Shown: piece after piece, positions 28,281 to 41,584 of the stretch
How the letters are laid out: every line of letters begins with the position of its first letter
Numbering within the stretch: the stretch's first letter is position 1
Assembly: GCA_903632075.3 (NCBI GenBank)
Contig: CAHIKZ030004736.1
Location: 558,001-622,000 of the forward strand
From: Acanthosepion pharaonis
Lineage: Eukaryota > Mollusca > Cephalopoda > Sepiida > Sepiidae
DNA length: 64,000 nt
Reading direction: 5' to 3'
Notes under the pieces: model-generated
Seen by the model: only the letters and a program-made list of their open reading frames with translations
Databases searched by the model: none
Told to the model about the DNA's origin: nothing
Made by a program: the position numbers and the translations under genes

Positions 28281-28723
28281 CATAATGAGAAGCCACGTAT
28301 ACTTTCTTAATATGTATATATAGAAAAAGTTTCAAATTGAAAATTATAATGTTTTATTTTATGAAAGTATTTATTTATTTATATATATATTTGATATTTC
28401 AAATTGTCCTCAAAATTTCATCAGAAATAAGTATTTGTTACAAATAAATTAAAATTATTGTTTGTTAGCAAGTAGCGTCCTTCGCGAAGCGTTCGGTAGA
28501 CAAGGTCGAATTTCTTTGTAGCCTAAGCGGTAAGGCACGTCAGCGTATATGACGGTTCCGTATAGGATGCAGGTTCGAATCCTGTCAAAGAACGAATATT
28601 TTCTATGAAAATTTCTCGGACATTCAGGCCGGTAAATGTTATTTAATACTGTTTATCATAAACAGAGCATTTGCTTAAATACTTGTATCTATAAAATAAC
28701 AACGTTAAACATAAAATATGTCC

Positions 28724-28758
<35 letters not shown>

Positions 28759-28884
28759 CAAAAAGGCTTAAACACTAATATTCCATGGTCATAATTTATT
28801 CCATTGGAATCGTAAATACGATCAATTCATCAGACCTACAAATTCAAAATCATTAGTAATTTATATATATATACATATATATTA

Positions 28885-28939
<55 letters not shown>

Positions 28940-29598
28940 AACTTCCTTATCCAAACACTACCGGGATCTGGTGGATAAGGAACTAACCCCGCATTTCAAA
29001 TGGAGATTCTAATCAAGAGCGAGAACCCCTAATATCTTCCGCGATTGGTGTGATATATGAATTGCTGGAAAAAAAGTTCATTATTAAAGATAAAAATCAA
29101 GATGAGTTGCTGAATCTTCGTAGTGAGATCATTTCCAAATGTAGACATAAAAAATGCTTTGAAACATAAACACAGTTTTATAATGTGTTGTTATCTATAA
29201 CAGTTCCATCTTGGATCACGAACATCGGACATGACATTTAAATGGAATGACTCTTATGATTATCTATATATGTCATTGTCTGTATTTATGTGGTGCTCTA
29301 TATATTTTTGATCATTTAATTTGTGTTAGCAAACTTTATTCATGTGTTGGTATATGTGTATGTGTGTATGTAGGTAAAATGTTTTCCTAAATAACTGATA
29401 TACAAAATCTGATAGTTTTCTGATATTTTATATGCCTACGTAAGAGATATATACGCGTTAATCACTCCGTCGGTTTTTAATATTGGTAACGTTTTCTTCC
29501 TCAGTAGTTTTTTTTAAGTACAAATTAGTTTAATTCTACCCATCTACTTTTATATGATAAATGTATGTATGAATGGATGTGTATTTTGTTACCTTTTA

Positions 29599-29664
<66 letters not shown>

Positions 29665-30352
29665 ATTGATATATGTATATATATATGTATGAGTATATGT
29701 ATAGATAGTTAGATACGTTGTATATTTGTTTAGATGAATGTGTATTTATATGTATGGATGTGTGTAAGGTTTTATGTATATATGTTTACGTGTACATATG
29801 TGTATGTCTATGTGTATATGTGTATATGTATGCATGAGTGTATGTTTAGATCATATCGTTTTTTATTGTGTGTAGTGTCACCACAAATGTATAAACACGT
29901 TCCCAGTGCCTGTTTTTTAATTGAGGTCATCGAATCAGTAGCGAATTATGCATTGAAAAATAATTCATATATATCTGTACCTCACTCATTTAAATCGTTA
30001 TTTAAATCCTCTCTTTAAAACTTCTCTCTGTTAAATTTTAATCCCCATCTTCACCTTTAGGCCTTTCTTGTTCTTCTTTCTTCCGTTATACCTCTCCCTA
30101 AAGCTTTCAGACATTTCCCTCTCACACTTGTTTCCCACTCCCACACATACGCTCTCACTAAAATATTGCTTTTTATACACGTAGTTATATTTTCCGATTT
30201 CTTTTTGAATTTGTAGGTCTGATGAATTGGATCGTGATTACGATTCCAATGTAATAAATTATAACCATGGAATATTAGTGTTTGAGCCTTTTTTATTATA
30301 TTCTTACTCTCCCCTGGATATTGAGTTCTACCTGGATTCTATTCTCTTGGGA

Positions 30353-30383
<31 letters not shown>

Positions 30384-31897
30384 ACGATAAACGTGCAATC
30401 AATTTACAAATACATGAATTATTCACACAAAAACTAATGCAAAGGTTAATGATTTAAATGGCGAGACATCCATCATCGCAAACAATTCAAATAATATACA
30501 AAAACCTCCGTATCCGTTATGAATGAAATGATCCTTGTTTATATAAATTTCTGCCGTATTAGTTCTTATTTTACTACAAGCTTTCGTCTGTTCCTACAGA
30601 CATCTTCAGGTATAGAATAGATGTTGTTCTTGCTTTTTCTCTTAGTAATAAGAGGACAACGAAAATATATGTATTGTTGTATCCGAAAATGCTATTGAAA
30701 ATGAGTTATTGTTTTTGGAGTGCGCAAAAGCAACGCTGAGTTTGATTTTAAATTTTTAAAAGTTGTGCGTTCATATAAAATATGGTGATGAACAAATTTT
30801 TTACTGGTAAATTTTTCTGTCAAAGTGGCATGAACTATATTGTTCAATAATTACAGTAATGTCGCACTTATTATCCAAAAGTCGCACTTGGATCAGTTAT
30901 TTAAATTACGATAAACGTGCAATCAATTTACAAATACATGAATTATTCACACAAAAACTAATGCAAAGGTTAATGATTTAAATGGCGAGACATCCATCAT
31001 CGCAAACAATTCAAATAATATACAAAAACCTCCGTATCCGTTATGAATGAAATGATCCTTGTTTATATAAATTTCTGCCGTATTAGTTCTTATTTTACTA
31101 CAAGCTTTCGTCTGTTCCTACAGACATCTTCAGGTATAGAATAGATGTTGTTCTTGTTTTTTCTCTTAGTAATAAGAGGACAACGAAAATATATGTATTG
31201 TTGTATCCGAAAATGCTATTGAAAATGAGTTATTGTTTTTGGAGCGCGCAAAAGCAACGCTGAGTTTGATTTTAAATTTTTAAAGGTTGTGCGTTCATAT
31301 AAAATATGGTGATGAACAAATATACCTGAAGATGTCTCACAGGTTTCTTCAAAGGAGGAAACTATCGAAAGATACGAATTTTGTAATTGAGCAAGTTCGT
31401 AGGTTGGCGACAAAAATCTAGTTGCAAGGAGGCAGATCTCAGTTGGTTTTCTGATAGAGGGGCTGACGTTCTGTCTTTACACTCCATCAGGTAGATGTTT
31501 CTTGAAGCTGACTCCAAAGATGAATGGTGGTCTGATGTTATCACTGCCAAACGGGCGTAAATTATCCGTATTCATGGAGATTCGGAGGCTCAAAAAATAT
31601 GAGCCGGATATGAAAGCAGGGAAAAAGGTTGGGGTACGGATTAGAAGAAAGGCTAGAACGTGAACTGTAGCAGTAGTTCTCAAAATTCAATTCTAATACC
31701 AGAGCATTGTAAAGCTGGATCCAGCATAGGTTTATGTTACTGATTAGTAATTTGGGGGATTTATATAATTTTCGTAATGATTTATTATGCCTAGACCTCA
31801 ACGCACACACACACATGAAGATGGTGATGCTACGATGCGTGTGTCGTATAGGAGAGGTCTGAGTTCGAGTCTCAGGTCTAGGCATGATGAATCATTA

Positions 31898-31948
<51 letters not shown>

Positions 31949-32066
31949 TGCTAAAAATTTAATGGAACTTGTATTGAGGATCTTATTGAGACTTGAAACC
32001 AACAGTTAGCATTCAATGTTGTCCACACTGCTTTTAATTAGAATTGCTCTCTGTCCGATACTGAGC

Positions 32067-32128
<62 letters not shown>

Positions 32129-32664
32129 AAGAGACTGAAAAATTCTCGGCTCAGTCCACTTTCCAACATAAGATTAGATTAAAAAAACTTATCAAAATCT
32201 GGTTTTTGTTTTTTATTTAAGGAAGTGTTTTCGAGCCAAGAACTTTTCGTCGCAACCTCTTATGGTTGTCTTTTGAACATTGTTAGCAATGGTGTTTTAA
32301 TCATTGTTCAGGATTCTCAGAATAATTAATCAAGAAGGAACAAGCGATGAATCTGAGATTCCACAGGCAATGGTTCGATAGATGGGAGCACGTGCAAAGT
32401 TCAACGGGAAGACATGAGGTTAGCGCAGAGGTTAGGAAGAGACAATCTCAAGAATATACTGGCACAATCACCGGACGTGACGTGTATGAAAGGAAATGTG
32501 TATACTGATTCAGAAAAATAAAAAATAAAAGATTCGAGAACAATTTGAAACACAACAGACGGGGGTAAACAACCGGCATATTGGGAAAGACAAAGACAAG
32601 AAATTAATCTGAATCAACTGAATATAATGAATGTAAAAGCAGGTTTGTTTATACTCCGTATTTG

Positions 32665-32719
<55 letters not shown>

Positions 32720-33767
32720 GAAAAAAATTTTGAAAAAACAAACAAAAAATCCTTAAATGCAATTATGTTGTTTAAAATGAATGAAATGTCGACGTCTGAC
32801 GTTTCGGTTTAATAAACCTTTTTCAAGACAATATTCATTAAAATACAATTCAGTTCAATTTGACAAAGACGATGGACATAAACAACAAGTCTTATCCAAA
32901 ACAGATAACTGAAAATTTTTAAAATGATCAGCTTTCCGTTTAGCATGGTCACGTTGTCGTCACATGGGCGACGCTTTCAAAACGTATTTCTAAAAATTTT
33001 TGATTATTTTGAATGAAAAAGAAAATGAAAAGAATTCTATTAGGATCTAAAATTTTTATGTGTGTGTGTGTGTGAATAGTCAACTCATTTCAACTTCTGA
33101 CAGATTTTATCAATTAAATTTTTAAGCTAGCATAAATTATTATAATATTTTTTAAATTAAAAGAAAATGGTTATAATCATAAGCATCGATTATTTAAAAA
33201 AAAAACAATAGATAAATTAATCTCAAACTAAAGTAATATAAATAATAAATACGTTATAAAAAACTTCAGCAACAACAATAACAGCATTAATTCTCTTTCA
33301 TTTATTAGACATTACATTACATCGCTTAGCATTCTCTATAATTGATCTTGACTTTCTGTTAACCTGAAGTTTATTTATGAGCGTTCTTAAAATTTAAAAT
33401 TTCTGAAACAATGACTACATTACTTCTGTTTATAAATATTTGTTGCAAAATAAAATCCATGCAGTTGCCTTGATAAAGTCCATCAGAGAACGAACAGCGT
33501 CGGCTAAGGCAAGTTTTCCTTTTGTATTTATTCATATAAACACATGCACACACAAACAAACAAACACAGACCTATATATATCCAGGTAAAATGAGAAAGA
33601 ATAAAGTACAATTCCAACTTTCGTAACATTTAATTTAAAAGAGGGATCAAGTAGACCGATTTTATTTATTCTAGGATATAACACCGAAAACATGTCAAAA
33701 TCGCTACACAATCTATGAAAAGTGATGTCATTGTGTAGCAATTTCGACATGTTTTCGGAGGAATATC

Positions 33768-33825
<58 letters not shown>

Positions 33826-36800
33826 CTGAGGAATCAATGGTCTTATCTGACGTTATTTTGTGAATACCCATGTTTGAGTAGATACCCTGTTTTTATAAAC
33901 AGTATAAATTACCTTGACTGGCTTGCTCATTCGAAACCCTTAATCATGAAACTATGCTCTCCGGAAGGGTTCGAACCTGTGTCCCACTTTATGCTTGCCA
34001 TATATAGGAGACGCAGGTAAATCGGCCTCGTTTTGATGTGTTGAATGCCGCCGTTAGGGACATGAAGGAAGATTTGAACGACTTTAATAAATGTCAAATT
34101 CTTATGGCCAGAAAACTTGTAGTACCTGTCACCAGTATCCAGAGAGAGGAAAATTCACTAACCACTGACAAGATAATACTTATTGTCTTGAGAAATGAAT
34201 GGACTTTCTTCTCGCAAAGAACGAGCCAACATAAAGGCTATTGTGGCATAAAGTAAAGACAACTCACAGTACATCGATATTTTGCGTATGGGCTTGCATA
34301 GCTACAGTCTAATCAGAGTATACATATTAACCTGTGTCTATCACGCAAACATCGGAACTGGATTTTGAATCAATGGAAGAAAATCACGTAGTCCAATGAG
34401 ATTCGCTTTTTCCTAAATAAGGTGCACAGCAAAGCACATTTACGTCATAACCATAGCAAGCAATTTTGTCTGGATGCGATAAGTGACAACAACAGGGCAG
34501 TGTTAGGGTTCTGTCGGAAAATTATTAAACATTATTCCGACCACTCCTTTTATTCCAACCAATCTGCCTATTTGAAACTCAAGACTACTTGAACGTCATC
34601 GAAGGCTAAATACAACCTCTTTATGGCAACAGCCTTCAGTGATGAAACTGCTGTCTTTCAGGACAGTGCTCCTTATCGCATTGCACAAGTTGTATGAGAA
34701 TGTTTTTGGAACACGACATCACTGCACTGTCCTGGCCACCAGACTCACCAGAACACTTATAGGGTGTGTTGAACTAACAAGTCCAATCTGCAAAGCATCT
34801 GCCACGTAATTTGCAGAAGCTAAATAGAAAGCCATACTTAAAAATATCCTGGCACAAGGTACCAAAGCGAATTTGGAGGTCTTGTAGAAACCATGTCTGA
34901 TTAGCTAACAGCTGTTTTGCGGGCAAATAGAAAACAAACATCATCAGAATATATATATTCAGGAAATATTACAGGGATTCATTATTGGCGGCTACAATCT
35001 TAACATACGATACGCAGATGACACAGTGTTGATAACAGACACGGGAAGAAAATTACAAAACCCGCTACAGAAAGTCGCAAAGGAGAGCGAGAAGAATGGA
35101 CTAAGTATAAACTACAAGAAGACAAAATGCATGGTTACCAGCAAAAAGTTGAGCCTGAAGTGTGATTTACAGATTAGGGACACTAAAATCAAGCAGGTGC
35201 TGAAATTTAAATCTCTGGGAAGTGTTTTGACAGGATGGTAAGTGCGACGCTTAGATTCGAAGACGTATTGGGATGGCCAAAGATGCATTCCAAAAGCTAG
35301 GCAGAATATTACGAGACTGGAGGATTTCGTTGGCAACAAAGAAAAGAGTATATCAGATTAGAAGCTAAAGGGTCAACTTAAAATTTAACTTGCCGAAAAA
35401 AAAACCAATAAGGAGTTCACACTTTTCAATGTTCACACTTTTCAAAGTCAGACATAGGCACCAAACAAGGGTAAGGGAGGCTGGTAACTATCTATCTAAA
35501 TGGGAGAAGGTATATTAAATAATTGTTAGAGAGTATTACCTTATGAAGACAATTATTGAGAACCAGTATTGAGAACCAATTCAAAAATTCAAACAACAAA
35601 AGAAATCAGAGGCACGAGTTCTAGTGTACTAAAACACAATTTGAACAAAAATGTCCTAGCATCAGGTGATGCATCGTATTCAAACATATCTAAGTAAAAT
35701 CCTAATAAAGCTAAAAATGATTGATTTGTGTTTTTTAGGCTTATAAACTAATTGTAGGTTATTTAAAGCCAGAAAATATTTTTAGATTTTAACATATTTT
35801 GGCAATAATAATGATTTACTGATACAAGTCCTACAATTTAACCCATAGCTGGGGGAGAAGATGCGGATTTATACCTATCCCAAGGGTATTTGCGCGTAAA
35901 GGAATATATTGAATCCAGCTGGAATTGGAACTCCGCACTCCAACTCCGAGCCGTTATCCATTACACCACTTGCACATCCAAGCTTACGGCATCTAGTATT
36001 CCCAAGTATACACATCTAGGTACTGATAAGAATCGCAATTACTTAACTTCTGTGATCGTTCAAAATTGTTTTTTCAGCTTGATATGCTCGTAAGCCAATA
36101 TGGTTAAAAGGATTTAACGCAAAAAGCATTAAACATGTGAGGAATTTTGAACAGTTCTCAGTCCGACCAAGAAGATATGTTAAAAAAAGACATAATATTT
36201 GTTCATTTGATCAGATGAGGAGAATTTCAATCTTTCCAACAGCAGCCAAAGGAGTTCGAAGGAAATTAATTGTCCTTCTTTTTCGTAGTCAAATCCCTCA
36301 AATATTTGAGTAATATCTATCTATTTGTCTATCTATCTACATGGTAGGATTATATTTAACGAGGTCTTAATAATCGGGTGGTCGACTTTTTCTCAGTATG
36401 CAATAAACAAATAAAAGAGTATTGGAAAATCACTTGTGTTCAAAACTGCGAAATTGGCATGGCAAATTTGATGGAAACGGACTCATTCCTCAAATAAATA
36501 AAATAAAAAATAAATGCACCCCCCCCGCGCGTCTGTTACGTACCTAAGAGCATGAAGATAACTGGGTATGTGGATGAGGTAGTTATCAAAAATAAGTTTA
36601 ATCAAGGTCATTTGGTTATCTGTCGAAAAGAACGCTGAGGAAATCTACAACCTTGGAAGCTTATTATTGTCCCACCTGCTGGTCTATGCAAGTAAACGTT
36701 TAGTTTAAATAGGCGGTGTCCGTTATGTTTATGCTGCACTCCACCTGAAAATTGTTCAGTTGTGCAGACATAAAGACTTTCCACGCCGTATGTCCTGAAT

Positions 36801-39800
36801 GTTGGCATCTCAAATTAATAACTATGTTGCGAGTTTCAGCCTTTAAAGTAAATCTTAAAGTGATTCCGACGGAAAGAGAGACATGTTTTTTAACATCTCA
36901 GAGATTGCTAATAATAAAATTTAGAAGAGGATTATTTACATTGGAAATTGCAAAAATGATTGATCACACCGAATTATGAAGAATTTCGTTGAAAGTCCTG
37001 GACGAATCCAATGCAGGCAATTTGATAATTTTTTCTTTATCAGTGTCCCGTATCAAGAGAGAAGTTATAAAGATGCATTTTTGTCAAGCTATTGTTTTCT
37101 TTTAGTCTTTATGGCAGCGAGTTGGCGTCGAAATGCACAAGAAGTCGGGTCCTAAATTAAGTGATAACACGTGCAAGACTGATCAGTAGGCTTCCCTTTA
37201 AAGAAATCCACAACAAAAATCGAATGAAATGATCCAAAGAGATACAGGCCAATTTTTCGACTGTTTTTTCTTTCACCATATGCTCTTCGATGCTCCAAAT
37301 GGATGAAGCAAGACGTCAATAAGGCGTTGGTGGTGTTATGTTTCGGAATGAAATTATAGGTGGCAGACTCTTGGGAGATTCAAATGATGTTAATATGACA
37401 GCTCAAGGAAGCGTTGACCTTTTGAAGGCACCAGTATAGCCATAGTTCAAGATGCTGAACGCTTTCAGATATAAAATGATTTTAATGCACGACAAAGACA
37501 CTTGTTTCGATGAAGCGACCGACTTCTTCGACCAACATTAATCCGATTGAAACCCGTGGAGCATTTTGAAGAGGATTGTTTACATTGGTGAACAGGAATG
37601 TACCAACAAAGATTAAATTTCGAATGCAATTCTATATCTGTGCGGTCTTTTACACATAAAGAAATACAACAGCTCACAAAATCAATAAATTAACGGCTTC
37701 TAAAACTATTTTTAGAACATGGCGCATGCATTTCCTATTAATGTAATTATAACTTTCTTTGTCGTCATTACAATGACACTAATTTTTCATTTAACACTTA
37801 ATATTTTATCATTTCACATCAAGCAAGGCAACAAAGCCACTAAGACGCAGTTGGGGTTACTGAGTGTGGAAGAATAAAAGAAAAAAGAAAACCATTATTA
37901 AGGAGAGATTACGATAAAAGAAAAGGAATAAAGAAGACATTAGGTAACGATTGACATTGCATTTAAATTTTTGAAGACCAATGTTGGCTGCAAACCAATA
38001 AACTTGAAAAGTGCAAGAAAAGAAACTGCATTACATTTAGTCATTTAAACTGTAAATCTAGTACTGCGCTTAAATTCATAAAGTCTTGGTACCAAAAAGG
38101 AAAGTGATATTTATTCTGTTTAATATACAGAAATGTGGCACATGGCCGTAGTGGGGGTTGGGAAAAGGACAGTCTTCTTCTGTCTTAACTATAACTTAGC
38201 TAGCCGCAAACACTGACCCAATCGTACGAACAATATTCCTTACACCAAAACAACACATTCATACGTACCTTTCTTACTACATCCACCAAAATACCTCACT
38301 ATGAAAATACTAACTAGTCCACATAGTTACAATTCGTTGTCTGTGGGGAGAGGGGAATAAAACAACAATTCTAAAAACCTAACCCCAATGAGTATTTACA
38401 ATATGAATACAAAACTATTTACAAGAAACTAAAAAAAATAATATTAGTAATACCTCCCACACACACACACAATTACTAAATGTGGCAGAAATATCAGTTC
38501 ATTGGCCGAAATCAATGCGGGATTATAATAATATAAAACATTCATTCATCCGAAACACTCACACTGACACGCACTCATTCAAACACAACAACAAATACGA
38601 AAAACACTCACGCGAAACGAAAGGCGCCCCGCACCCACCAGCGAACTGCCATCACTGACCACCTAACGAAGGAGGGGATAGGGAATTAAACTTAAAGGAA
38701 AATAGGGACAGAAATAAAAGGGGCCAATGAGCATACATACCCTAGCTAAGAAAAAGGAAACTAAAAAAGGAAATCTAACCTAGCCTAGTTTTAGGATGGG
38801 TTGTACAAGTTCAACCCAGGAAGAAAAATATCTTGATGCCTAACCGGCATCAATGTGCAACTCAAGGTCAGCCCCTTTCACGCGACACAAACGCGCAAAA
38901 TTCACCCACCTTTTGCTGAATTGTGATGAAGTGAGGCGTCGCCTTTCCGTCCTAATCTTGACTTTAAGCTGATGCTTAAAGTACAAGATCAGTTGGGAAG
39001 AGGGGACCTTCTCGCCTCCATAGAATCCCTTCTGACGTGTCGTCCAAATCACGACTCTCATAACGCCTAGCAAGCAGTGGAACACATATTGTTCAGCCTT
39101 CGTCAGCGGAGGTGCCACATTGCTACAAACGGAAGAGGCCTCAAGGACAAAGAACTTTCCCTGCAGCATGCGGACCATAAGGCCTTCAACAAACTTGCAC
39201 AACGGCACTACCAGCCTGCAATGAAAGGTCTCAAGTCTTAGGTCTCGACCTCCCCACCACAGCGTCGGCAGTTTGGAGATTTCTCCAAGCCAGCTGAGCA
39301 AAGTCTTTTGGCGACCCAGAGGGCCCCACGAATCCTCCTTCTTCGTAAGACCCAGCTCGTCAATTAGCTCATCACGAACGCCCCCCCCCCTGACTAACAC
39401 CTACGAGACAACGCATGGACGTTGGAGTTGCCATCCGACGCCCGTAAGAGGCGCTTCAGAGCAATACGACATTCACGATAGAAGGAGCATGCTCGGGGTA
39501 AACGGTGGGCCTCCTCCTCGCACGATGGGATGGGAAGTTCTTAGGGGCGTCTTACTTCCAGAAGGCACCCTCCTCATTCGGTTCGCGATACCTTCGATCT
39601 AGAAAGCCGATGCGAAGCATATATTGACGAATCTCAATGCTTTGCATGCCCAGTCCGCCTTCAGATGGATGAAGGCAACAGATCAACCGAGTGACTCTGG
39701 CAGCCTTGCCTCCCCACAAGAAGGAGAACAGGAGCTTCATTAACGCCAGTAAAGTGTCATACGGAAGTGGAAGCACAGAGAGTCGGTAAAGGAGAATCGG

Positions 39801-41517
39801 GTGGATGCGTGAAACACATACTTCCTCCCCCACCTTTAAGGAAAGATTCCTCCGAGACTACAAATTAATTGCGATCTCTGCCTTCCCTCGCACCTCCGAC
39901 CAATTCATTTCCAACTGGAGATCAGGCCGAACAAGACGCCGAGAATCTTGACTGGCCCATCCGTCCAGTGGAAAGGTCCGGGAAGAGAAACTCCCTTCCA
40001 CACACCCAACCGCAAACCAATCGCGGTTGATCTTGGCCACTGTCACCATCTCATAACAACTGATTTCTTTGCTGACTTCGTCAATCTCGGCTCTGCTCGA
40101 CACAAGAGCCGAAACGTCGTCAGCTTAGGCAGAATACCTGGCCGATGTGGTAGCACCAGGAAGGGCAATTCCACGTAAGACCGGATTCGCCTTTAACTTG
40201 CGAAGGAAAGATTCCAACGCAAGAACGTAAAGCAAAGGCGAAAGTGGACAACCTTGACGAATGGAGCGAGACAATACGAAAGGCCCCTATCGTACCCTAT
40301 TCACCTCCACCAGCGCACCGGGAGTCGCATACAGAAGTCAGATCCAGACTAGCCGGCGAAAGAACAGCTTCCAGGAACCGATGGTCAACCCTATCGAAGG
40401 CCTTGGACTGATCTAAATTGATCAGCGCGGCTTCACTGTCGACTTGCTCGATGATCAGGCGTACCATATGAAGGTTGTCCTGAATAGTCATACCCTTCAC
40501 TGTTCCGAGCCAATCACACTGGACAGGACAACCTGCAAACGGTTAGCCAAGAACTTAGCCAAAATCTTTAACTCTGTGTTTAACATAGTTAAAGGGCGAA
40601 AGTTACCTAACCCATCCCCACCGTTTTTGTCCTTGCGTAACAACTTGATCACGCCCCTGATGAAGCGTTGGGGTATAGACTCCTGCTTCATCCAGTTGCC
40701 GAAAATCAGTGCCAGCAGGGGAACAAAAACGAGCGACTGCCTCAAGTAAACTTCGTAGGGAAGACCATCTAGTCCCGGAGATTTGTCCAGGCCAACCTGT
40801 TTCAGCGCTTCCCAGATTTCCGACTCTGTAATTTCAAGGCAGGGAAAGTCAGCTAAATAGGCGTCGAACTGAGCAGAGCTTAGATCGGGCTCCCTGGTGA
40901 AAAGCTCCTGAAAGTAGTCACGAAAAGCCTCACATATGCCTTCGTTTGTTGTCACGGTCCGCTTATCCGGTAATGTGACGCATGCGATATGTCGCTGTGA
41001 TGCATTCCGAGCTTCCTCTGATCGCAATTCAGCGGCCATATTCGTTACATCAGAGGACATTCTTTTTAACTTAGCCCTAACTACCAGAGCTTGATCCTTC
41101 TTGATAAGCAAGTCTCTAACTAGACTCTATTATTTACCTTATTCGGACTATTGTCCTCATCTTTGTCGCCATATGTATCACAACGTTTCGGCCGTTGTAC
41201 ACTCCGGCCTTCTTCAGGTGGTTGGAATGTCGAACTGAACCCTTTATTTCGCTCACTGGGGTAGACTATTCTAGTTCCACGTGCCATGTTTGATGGATGT
41301 CAGTTATCAGTTATCTCCTGTTAATTTCCCTCTGAAAGTTCTCCACTGCTTTAATCGGGTATTGAACTCACACTCTGTCACTGGACCTAACCAACGCCTT
41401 TATCCACTGTGCCATGTGTCCTTGAGGAAATTAGAGGGAAATCTCTGAGGCATTTTCTTACCTTACTCCAGGATAGAAGGTTAAAAGGTTATTGAATAAA
41501 TTGGAAAATGATCCTGG

Positions 41518-41584
<67 letters not shown>

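Noticed and set aside
33945..34035. Minus-strand tRNA gene with a perfect-looking B box (GGTTCGAACCC)
   Set aside because: No acceptor or anticodon stem can be paired with it, so only the B-box word remains.
41185..41228. Active hammerhead at CCTGAAGAAGGCC...GGCCGAAACG
   Set aside because: An extra base lies between the core and helix II and no helix III/helix I closing pairs are evident, so it is listed only as hammerhead-like.
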